Part shown: positions 6,473 to 10,586 of the stretch, in pieces
Numbering within the stretch: the stretch's first letter is position 1
Layout: the number at the start of each line of letters is the position of its first letter
Source: Spirochaetaceae bacterium
GTDB taxonomy: Bacteria; Spirochaetota; Spirochaetia; Treponematales; Breznakiellaceae
DNA: 10,586 nt
Assembly: GCA_031255395.1 (NCBI GenBank)
Contig: JAIRSQ010000171.1
Coordinates: 1-10,586, forward strand
Reading direction: 5' to 3'
Position numbers and translations under genes: made by a program
Notes under the pieces: generated by a model
What the model saw: the letters and a program-made list of their open reading frames with translations, nothing else
Database searches by the model: none
What the model was told of the DNA's origin: nothing

Positions 6473-7939
6473 TTAATCAAATGTTTTTTGCAACCGCCAC
6501 GAGAGGCTGTACGACCATTCGCCGGTCTTGACGTTGTTGTTTAGTTTAAGTCCTATACGGCCAAATTTTCCGGCTACTGACGCGCCGACGGAGCTTGCGA
6601 ACGAAGCCTCTTTTCCTTCGGTCACCGTATAGGCTATCGAGCCGTTTAGCGACACAAAAGAAACCTTGCAGTACAGCGCGCTAGAAAACTTTACCGAGTC
6701 AAACTTGCGCGCCGGGTCGTAGGCAGGAAACGGGTTAATATAATCGCCCGCCTTCGCGACAGAATGCTGTTTGACGGTTATGCCGGCGGACGGACGAAAA
6801 GACCCAGTAATAAACGCCGCTTCCAATTTTACGCCGTCCGTAATTTTTTCCCGCTCATGGGCGTCCCGCTCAAGCTCCAGCGACACGCGGTTTGCCCTTA
6901 CGGGTTTGCGCTTGTCTTGCGGAAACCGGAAATAAAAGTTTAGCGAGCCTCGATCAAACGGCTCCTGCCACGCGGCGGCTCGCAGAACGGAATATGCCCG
7001 TAGCAACATTCCGCGTCTTCCTTCCCATTCAAATTTTGCGGCGGTTCTAAAACCGCTGTCTGTGGCGGAGCCGTCCGAGCCGGAAAAACGCTGTCCCGCG
7101 CCGTCCGCCGCTATTGAAACCCGCCAAGGCAGAGACCCCACGCGCAACGCGGCGTTAACGTAAATGTCAGTGCCCTGCGCAAAAATTTCAGAGCGCGCAA
7201 AGTCGGCGGCAAAGCCGACAAAAGGATGCGTAAACACAACGCTTATTGCGTAAAACCTGAATTTGCGTTCCGGCAGGTACGGCTTGTCCGAAAACCATTG
7301 AGACATGTGCCGCTCGCCTAACGTCCGCTCCGTGATCAAGCCTTCCAGCCTTGCCGACGAGCCGCGAGGCAGGCGCGCTCCGGCCATTCCTGTAAAAACT
7401 GCGGCGGCGTCACGGTCAAGCCGCACCGAAAAACTTCCGTTTAGCGGTCGGGATGACGGGCTTAAAAGTTCAAGATACGCGGCATAGTCCGAAGCGTCGC
7501 CGGTCGCGTTCTTAAGATCGGCGGTCGAAAGACTGTGCGTCTCGAACCACGGCACTGAATGCGCCCACACGTTGCGGGTACGGTTAGAAAGCCCCTTCGT
7601 CTCAATGAGGCCGTAAAGCAGCCTTGAACCTGTGCCTTTGTGGTAAACCCCTGTTCCGACAGCGGTAATCGCGGAATCGGGACGCTTCCACGGCGGCGCA
7701 AGCCGCTTGTCAGCGGCTTGCGCCCGCAACGACAGTCCGAACGGGGCATACAGCCTTAGGTCCAGCCGGTTTGTCAAATGGCCGCCGTCAACCCACGAGC
7801 CGCTTTCGACAAGGCTGAACGCAAAGAGTTTTTTGCCGGCACTTGAAGCCTCGTCCCGCTCATCCGCTCCCAAACCGGCGCATACAGCGGCCAAAAAAAG
7901 AACGGCAAATGTTTTTCCGCCCGCGAACAACATTTTCAT
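6473..7939 (-). CDS. Secreted protein, probable outer-membrane beta-barrel; family not recognised
   Basis: This encodes 488 residues. The N-terminus is a signal peptide: basic start MKMLFAGGK, hydrophobic core TFAVLFLAAVCAGLG, and a likely cleavage after GLGA before DERDE. The rest is rich in alternating polar/hydrophobic stretches that read as beta strands, for example NRLDLRLYAPFGLSLRA, KFRFYAISVVFTHPFVGFAA and SLNFYFRFP. The last strand is WSYSLSWRLQKTF, ending in an aromatic next to the final D. This pattern suggests an outer-membrane barrel. I recognise no family; it may be spirochaete-restricted. The start is ATG 7939, with another ATG two codons later; neither has a clear Shine-Dalgarno sequence. 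A TATAAT box lies about 60 nt upstream with an inverted repeat behind it. The gene is convergent with ppaC. Confidence 0.7.
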   Translation of the reverse strand: MKMLFAGGKTFAVLFLAAVCAGLGADERDEASSAGKKLFAFSLVESGSWVDGGHLTNRLDLRLYAPFGLSLRAQAADKRLAPPWKRPDSAITAVGTGVYHKGTGSRLLYGLIETKGLSNRTRNVWAHSVPWFETHSLSTADLKNATGDASDYAAYLELLSPSSRPLNGSFSVRLDRDAAAVFTGMAGARLPRGSSARLEGLITERTLGERHMSQWFSDKPYLPERKFRFYAISVVFTHPFVGFAADFARSEIFAQGTDIYVNAALRVGSLPWRVSIAADGAGQRFSGSDGSATDSGFRTAAKFEWEGRRGMLLRAYSVLRAAAWQEPFDRGSLNFYFRFPQDKRKPVRANRVSLELERDAHEREKITDGVKLEAAFITGSFRPSAGITVKQHSVAKAGDYINPFPAYDPARKFDSVKFSSALYCKVSFVSLNGSIAYTVTEGKEASFASSVGASVAGKFGRIGLKLNNNVKTGEWSYSLSWRLQKTFD

Positions 7940-7997
7940 ACCATACTATTTGCGAAAACGACGCGCCCGCTTCGATAATTATTTCAAAAAGCCAAAA

Positions 7998-8038
7998 ATT
8001 ATACATTTATCACAAAAAAGTTTTCTTTTTGTGACAAA
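7998..8038 (-). promoter_or_regulatory. TATAAT box with upstream 33-bp inverted repeat (candidate promoter and operator)
   Basis: On the minus strand, consensus TATAAT occupies 8003-7998, giving a leader of about 55 nt to ATG 7939. No -35 hexamer is present at 16-18 nt. Instead, arms TTTATCACAAAAA (8006-8018) and TTTTTGTGACAAA (8026-8038), complementary at 12 of 13 positions with a 7-nt centre, cover that area. This layout fits an activator-assisted or repressed promoter. The binding protein is unknown. Confidence 0.45.
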
Positions 8039-8040
8039 CG

Positions 8041-8078
8041 CGCTAAGAGAGAGCGCCTACCGGCAGGCGCTTTTAGCG
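8041..8078. repeat. Intergenic nested hairpin
   Basis: The outer arms CGCTAA (8041-8046) and TTAGCG (8073-8078) enclose AGCGCCT (8052-8058) and AGGCGCT (8065-8071) around a 6-nt loop. Neither side has a T tract, so it is not a clear terminator. It opens the non-coding block between 7940 and 8381. Confidence 0.5.
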
Positions 8079-8090
8079 TCGCCCCCATCA

Positions 8091-8240
8091 TTGCGAGGGA
8101 ATGGCCGCTCCGGGGTTTACGGTGCAACCCCCGGCATGGAAGGAGCGGGCTTCACGGGAGTCAAAACTTCCATCCATCCCGAAGCAATCCACTGCCGAAA
8201 ATTCCTCGCCACCGGATTGCTTCGCTAAGCTTGCAATAAT
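8091..8240. repeat. Intergenic palindromic repeat-like block, non-coding
   Basis: Three nested inverted repeats are present. They are GCGAGGGAAT (8093-8102) against ATTCCTCGC (8201-8209); CCGCTCC (8105-8111) against GGAGCGG (8142-8148), enclosing CCGGGG/CCCCGG; and CGAAGCAATCC (8180-8190) against GGATTGCTTCG (8214-8224). The 'ATTGCGAGG ... GAAGCAATCC' words resemble intergenic repeats known in several bacterial groups. Open frames across it are not credible genes: no start signals, and composition driven by the palindromes. With the hairpin at 8041 and repeat copy A it accounts for most of the gene-free stretch 7940-8381. Confidence 0.5.
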
Positions 8241-8314
8241 GCCCCCGGACGCTCCGGAAACGCCGACGGCTTGACAATTGGCGAAGAAAGGGGCGAGTAT
8301 AGGGCGTTATGCGC
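8240..8314 (+). repeat. Cassette-boundary repeat, copy A (right half only)
   Basis: It shares with copy B the block CCCCCGGA...CCGGAAACGCCGACGG, then TTGACA (8271-8276), then GGCGAAGAAAGG (8280-8291), then TATAGGG and the terminal GTTATGCGC (8306-8314) followed by CAAT-type sequence. Relative to copy B it lacks about 38 bp between TTGACA and GGCGAAG, the segment that holds B's -10 box. The left half (GCRCATAACGAGG...) is absent. It lies just upstream of the flavoprotein gene. Confidence 0.6.
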
Positions 8315-8334
8315 AATGTTTTTTGAAAATTATG

Positions 8335-8377
8335 TTGCGTAAAAATAAAAAGTATGATATAAATAAAAATCGGAGGG
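8335..8377 (+). promoter_or_regulatory. Promoter and ribosome binding site of the flavoprotein gene
   Basis: TTGCGT (8335-8340), a 17-nt spacer and TATAAA (8358-8363) lie in a very AT-rich stretch. GGAGGG (8372-8377) follows, 4 nt before ATG 8382. The strong Shine-Dalgarno fixes the start. Confidence 0.6.
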
Positions 8378-8381
8378 AAAG

Positions 8382-8747
8382 ATGAAAATTATCGGATTTA
8401 TTGCAAGTTCTCGGAAAGAAGGCAATACTGCCTGGATAGTGAATAAAATACTGGAAGGCGCAAAAGAGCAGGGGGCCGAAACTCAATCTTGGAGTTTTAG
8501 CGACCTTGACATCAAACCTTGCCATGGTTGTTCGGCTTGCAAAAAGGGCGACAAGGGTTGCGTTATAAATGACGATATGCAAAAACTATACACAGTTTTT
8601 ATAGATACCGACGCTGTAGTTCTAGGATCGCCAGTTTATATGGGGCAAATGAGCGCGCAGGCAAAGATATTTACCGATAGATTGTATGCGTGCACTTCTC
8701 CACGATTTTCTCCGTATTTTAAAGAAAGTGCCAAGAAAAAAAGATGA
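8382..8747 (+). CDS. NADPH-dependent FMN reductase / iron-sulfur flavoprotein family, N-terminal part (gene split by frameshift)
   Basis: This is 121 residues of flavodoxin fold. MKIIGFIASSRKEGNT holds the FMN-phosphate loop (SSRKEGNT, residues 9-16), and GSPVYMGQMSAQAKIFTDR (residues 82-100) is the second flavin-contact block. Cysteines 47, 50, 53 and 60 form CHGCSACKKGDKGC (C-x2-C-x2-C-x6-C). This is the compact motif that binds a [4Fe-4S] cluster in some iron-sulfur flavoproteins; many relatives with the same motif are only known as FMN reductases. The frame ends ...ESAKKKR-TGA, well short of the usual ~180-190 residues, and the missing C-terminus continues at once in the -1 frame. The break is at an A7 run (8736-8742). 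The gene has its own promoter and a strong ribosome binding site, and is AT-richer than the left-hand genes. Confidence 0.8.
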   Translation: MKIIGFIASSRKEGNTAWIVNKILEGAKEQGAETQSWSFSDLDIKPCHGCSACKKGDKGCVINDDMQKLYTVFIDTDAVVLGSPVYMGQMSAQAKIFTDRLYACTSPRFSPYFKESAKKKR

Positions 8748-8947
8748 TACTTGTTTTTACTCAGGGCAATCCCGATCCCAATCTATTTCAATCATATTTT
8801 GATTATACGAAAAATATGTTTAAAGCGCTTGAATTTGATGTTAGAAGCGTACAGGTCATTGCCGGTATGCGGAATGGATCGGCGCATGAAAGAAATGATC
8901 TGCATACTACAATGAAAGATATTGGTTCATCATTGGTTTTGGAATAA
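8744..8947 (+). CDS. C-terminal part of the same flavoprotein, in the -1 frame
   Basis: The 67 residues begin MILVFTQGNPDPNLFQSYFD. The VFTQGNPDP block is the usual strand and loop found in the C-terminal third of this reductase family, directly after a KKK-type stretch, so this is not an independent gene. Its ATG overlaps the upstream TGA (ATGA, 8744-8747), and it has no Shine-Dalgarno sequence of its own. It could be made by -1 slippage on the A7 run, by stop-restart at ATGA, or not at all if the gene is decayed. A single-base sequencing error in the A run would also give this picture. Joined, the two parts reach about 187 residues, full length for the family. Confidence 0.7.
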   Translation: MILVFTQGNPDPNLFQSYFDYTKNMFKALEFDVRSVQVIAGMRNGSAHERNDLHTTMKDIGSSLVLE

Positions 8948-8970
8948 AAATTGTAAAATGAAATAATAGA

Positions 8971-9075
8971 GTTGTTTAGAAACTTCAGTTTATAAACAAC
9001 AACCGCTAAAAAACAGCAAAATGCAAAGCATTTTGCAAGACTTGGACGACAACCAACCGGGTTGTTGAACAAGTC
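8971..9075. repeat. Cluster of three hairpins downstream of the flavoprotein gene
   Basis: Hairpin 1 (8971-9000) is GTTGTTTA-G-AAACT and AGTTT-A-TAAACAAC around TC. Hairpin 2 (9016-9036) is a perfect 9-bp stem, GCAAAATGC/GCATTTTGC, with an AAA loop. Hairpin 3 (9039-9075) is GACTTG/CAAGTC enclosing ACAACC/GGTTGT. None has a good T tract on either strand. Hairpin 1, 23 nt past the stop, may still act as an RNA 3' end. The gene-free stretch 8948-9390 consists of this cluster, repeat copy B and the methyltransferase leader. Confidence 0.6.
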
Positions 9076-9095
9076 CAATGGAGTACGGACAAACG

Positions 9096-9276
9096 GCACA
9101 TAACGAGGCTGTCGAATTAGTCGTTTTCGGGGGGCATGGGTATTTCCGGGACTAGCGTTCGAAGTACTCCCGGACACCCGGAGACACCGCCGGCTTGACA
9201 AAACGCGGCGGCTTCACATATACTGCCAAACAGGTGGTATAGGCGAAGAAAGGTTCGCCTATAGGGAGTTATGTGC
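9096..9276 (+). repeat. Cassette-boundary repeat, copy B (complete, 181 bp)
   Basis: It is bounded by the perfect 9-bp inverted ends GCACATAAC (9096-9104) and GTTATGTGC (9268-9276). The first 70 bases match copy C almost exactly, and the right part matches copy A. Internal structure includes TCGAA-T-TAGTC paired with GACTA-GCG-TTCGA (also conserved in copy C), CCGCCG/CGGCGG around the -35 box, and a perfect 10-bp hairpin TATAGGCGAA/TTCGCCTATA (9238-9263). The inverted ends resemble the GCATAAC...GTTATGC pair of Vibrio-type attC sites. However, the whole element does not fold into one long attC hairpin and is longer than most attC. Confidence 0.65.
9195..9224 (+). promoter_or_regulatory. Promoter inside repeat copy B, driving the FkbM gene
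   Basis: Consensus TTGACA (9195-9200), an 18-nt spacer and TATACT (9219-9224) make this the best sigma-70-type promoter in the window. Transcription would start near 9231, giving a leader of about 160 nt that contains the 9238-9263 hairpin and the hairpin at 9312-9329. Confidence 0.65.
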
Positions 9277-9390
9277 AATAGAACGGCAAAATGGTCTAAA
9301 CGATGATAAGCGGCGGCATCCGTGCCGCCACAAAAAGCAAAAAATACCTTTTGTTGGATATTGCGCAAATCATTTTGGAGGTTTGTGGCA
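9277..9390 (+). promoter_or_regulatory. Leader of the FkbM gene with hairpin and ribosome binding site
   Basis: GGCGGCA (9312-9318) and TGCCGCC (9323-9329) form a GC-rich hairpin with a 4-nt loop and no T tract after it. GGAGG (9377-9381), 9 nt before ATG 9391, fixes the start of the methyltransferase. It excludes the in-frame GTG at 9322, which lies inside the hairpin. Confidence 0.55.
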
Positions 9391-10134
9391 ATGGGTCTTA
9401 AAACGTTAATAAAAAATACTATAAAAATGTGTATACCTTACGGTATTCTTGTTTTTTATCATCGTATAAAAAAAACAGGAAAGTATCAGGAAGAAAGCCG
9501 TTTATATTTCAGCGAACAAGGGGAAGACATCTTATTGGAACAATATTTAGAAAAAAAGCAAGGATTTTATGTCGATATTGGAGCGTATAATCCTGATCGC
9601 GTGTCTGTAACAAAAAAGTTTTATTTGCAAGGATGGTCTGGAATTAATATTGAACCAAATCCTGTTGCAATAAAACAATTTATAAGAAAACGAACAAGGG
9701 ATATAAACATTAACATGGGGGTCGCGGATGTGGTTTCTGAACTTGATTTTTATTTTTTGGGGGAAACATCAACTTGTAACACTTTTGATAAAGAACGTTA
9801 TGAAACGGAATATAAATCGAGGGGGGGGGGTATTATAAAAATTAAAGTTATGCCGATAAATAATATACTTGAAAAATATCTGCCAAGAAAACAGCATATC
9901 GATTTTATAAATATCGATGTTGAAAACTATGAAATGAAAATACTGAAATCATTTGATTTTAAAAAATATGGTCCTGATTATTTTTTGATTGAAGATTTAA
10001 CATTTACAAACAATGATATTGATTTTATGGGTTTTAGTTCATCGAAATTATATAAACTAATGAATAAAAACGGGTATATTGTTGTTGCAAAGACACATTA
10101 CACAATTTTATTCAAACGAATAAGAGATTATTGA
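9391..10134 (+). CDS. FkbM family SAM-dependent methyltransferase
   Basis: This is 247 residues from ATG 9391 (GGAGG nine bases upstream). FkbM-fold motifs are clear: SEQGEDILLEQYL, motif I YVDIGAYNP (SAM loop), INIEPNP (acidic residue for the SAM ribose), CNTF, and IDFINIDVENYEMKILKSF, matching the family's IDVEGxE block. Members O-methylate sugars or polyketides, and in bacteria many sit in surface-glycan loci. No glycan genes are nearby here, so the substrate is open. The gene is strikingly AT-rich compared with pckG, ppaC or the azl genes, which indicates horizontal acquisition. Codons for SRGGGI contain ten consecutive G (9821-9830) just before the KIKVMPINNILEKY segment, so a one-base slip would truncate the protein before the IDVENYE block. 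It has a promoter within repeat B upstream and a GC-rich hairpin downstream. Confidence 0.9.
   Translation: MGLKTLIKNTIKMCIPYGILVFYHRIKKTGKYQEESRLYFSEQGEDILLEQYLEKKQGFYVDIGAYNPDRVSVTKKFYLQGWSGINIEPNPVAIKQFIRKRTRDININMGVADVVSELDFYFLGETSTCNTFDKERYETEYKSRGGGIIKIKVMPINNILEKYLPRKQHIDFINIDVENYEMKILKSFDFKKYGPDYFLIEDLTFTNNDIDFMGFSSSKLYKLMNKNGYIVVAKTHYTILFKRIRDY
9821..9830 (+). repeat. Intragenic poly(G)10 tract
   Basis: Ten uninterrupted G residues lie inside the AT-rich FkbM reading frame (AGG GGG GGG GGT, in frame as written). Tracts of this length slip readily in replication and switch genes on and off in other bacteria. With ten G the frame is open. Confidence 0.9.
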
Positions 10135-10156
10135 ATAAATTAGAGGTAAAAATAAG

Positions 10157-10182
10157 CCGCCGCCATCCATGGCGGCGGTTTC
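10157..10182 (+). terminator. Probable terminator of the FkbM gene
   Basis: A perfect 9-bp stem, CCGCCGCCA (10157-10165) and TGGCGGCGG (10170-10178), with a TCCA loop lies 22 nt after the stop and is followed by TTTC. The T tract is short, but the stem is strong and stands out in this AT-rich setting. Confidence 0.6.
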
Positions 10183-10197
10183 GTAGGCCGTTCTACT

Positions 10198-10283
10198 GCG
10201 CATAACGAGGCTGTCGAATTAGTCGTTTTCGGGGGCATGGGTATTTCCGGGACTAACGTTCGAAGTTCCCCCGGAAACGCCGC
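10198..10283 (+). repeat. Cassette-boundary repeat, copy C (left half only)
   Basis: It starts GCGCATAAC (10198-10206) and follows copy B through GAGGCTGTCGAATTAGTC...GACTAACGTTCGAAGT. Over about 66 bp it has one single-G length difference and one substitution, then CCCCCGG-AAACGCCGCCGG. It loses similarity before the TTGACA and lacks the GTTATGYGC end. The remainder, to 10384, is non-coding and shows only a small imperfect hairpin (CGCCG...CGGCG). Confidence 0.65.
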
Positions 10284-10384
10284 CGGCCATCTCCCCCGTC
10301 AAACTCGCTAGCCACCAAATCGACGCCATTCCTCACTGCTCATTTCTCATTCGTACTCAACGCCGCCAGCCTGACGGCGAAGGG

Positions 10385-10413
10385 TATACAAAGTTATCGA
10401 TAAGCGCTATACT
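10385..10413 (+). promoter_or_regulatory. Candidate promoter of the DEAD-box helicase gene
   Basis: TATACA (10385-10390, four of six matches to TTGACA), a 17-nt spacer and TATACT (10408-10413) form a candidate promoter. The predicted start at about 10420 is only a few bases before GTG 10423, leaving no room for a ribosome binding site. Confidence 0.4.
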
Positions 10414-10422
10414 CCTAGTAAC

Positions 10423-10586
10423 GTGAATACGATAAAAGAAGAATCCACCGTATCGACATTTAGTGACATGAGTTTAAATCCAAATCTGCTGAGTGTTCTT
10501 ACCATCAACAAATGGCTTTGTCCTACGCCCATTCAGGCGCGGGCTATCCCTTTGATTTTGCAGGGCCGGGATATTCTGGGCATTGC
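10423..10586 (+). CDS. DEAD-box RNA helicase, N-terminal part
   Basis: The first 54 codons are present and the gene runs off the right edge. The Q-motif region is clear: an upstream aromatic in STFSDMSLNPNLLSVL, then PTPIQARAIPLILQGRDILG. PTPIQ carries the adenine-reading glutamine, and the sequence leads towards the Walker A motif just outside the window. This is the RhlE-like arrangement of DEAD-box helicases, ATP-dependent RNA unwinders used in RNA decay and ribosome assembly. GTG 10423 was chosen because the ATG at 10468 would cut off the conserved upstream aromatic residue (Phe in TFSDM). No Shine-Dalgarno sequence precedes either codon. Further subfamily assignment needs the missing part. 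Confidence 0.88.
   Translation, partial: MNTIKEESTVSTFSDMSLNPNLLSVLTINKWLCPTPIQARAIPLILQGRDILGI

Noticed and set aside
7707..8228. Plus-strand open frame of 173 codons across 7707-8228
   Set aside because: It overlaps the signal-peptide end of the outer-membrane gene and runs on through palindromic repeats. It has no ribosome binding site and no coherent domain.
9322..9390. Extended FkbM start at GTG 9322
   Set aside because: That codon lies in a GC hairpin without a ribosome binding site, whereas ATG 9391 has GGAGG at good spacing and a natural N-terminus.
8041..10290. CRISPR array
   Set aside because: Repeats are only three, of different lengths, and lie around genes. There are no regular short spacers and no cas genes.
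10374..10407. GGCGAAG...GTATA...GTTAT near the helicase gene, loosely like the right end of copies A and B
   Set aside because: The match is gapped and short and lacks GTTATGYGC. It may be chance, so copy C was ended at 10283.

Overview
The window looks like the chromosome of a treponeme-like spirochaete, possibly of the gut-associated type. The basis is a mid-GC coding background with GTP-type PEP carboxykinase, a CBS/DRTGG-type family II pyrophosphatase, an unrecognised signal-peptide-bearing probable outer-membrane protein, and intergenic palindromic repeats of a kind I associate with such genomes. This taxonomic call is inference; no marker here fixes it.

Left half (1-8040), housekeeping-like. 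The 3' end of pckG ends at a GC-rich hairpin. On the minus strand follow a HicAB-type toxin-antitoxin remnant (hicB-like antitoxin intact, hicA-like toxin frameshifted) and a tRNA-Lys(CTT). Next come azlC-azlD (branched-chain amino-acid exporter, 4-nt GTGA overlap) and a 694-residue protein with a C-terminal pRiA4b ORF-3-like domain. Divergent from the last is ppaC, which has no ribosome binding site and a promoter placed so that its transcript could be leaderless. Convergent with ppaC is a secreted, probably beta-barrel protein whose promoter region carries a 33-bp inverted repeat.

Right half (8041-10422), accessory. Two AT-richer genes sit among long, hairpin-rich non-coding DNA. The first is a flavodoxin-fold iron-sulfur/FMN reductase-like gene split by a -1 shift at an A7 run. 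The second is an FkbM-family methyltransferase with a run of ten G residues inside an otherwise AT-rich reading frame, a plausible phase-variation switch. Each gene is preceded by a repeat ending GTTATG[C/T]GC and followed by a related repeat beginning GC[A/G]CATAAC. The arrangement resembles gene cassettes bounded by integron attC-like sites, although no integrase is in the window and the sites do not fold as textbook attC. The middle repeat also carries a strong sigma-70-type promoter aimed at the methyltransferase.

The window ends in the start of a DEAD-box RNA helicase gene, again without a Shine-Dalgarno sequence and with a promoter directly against its start codon.
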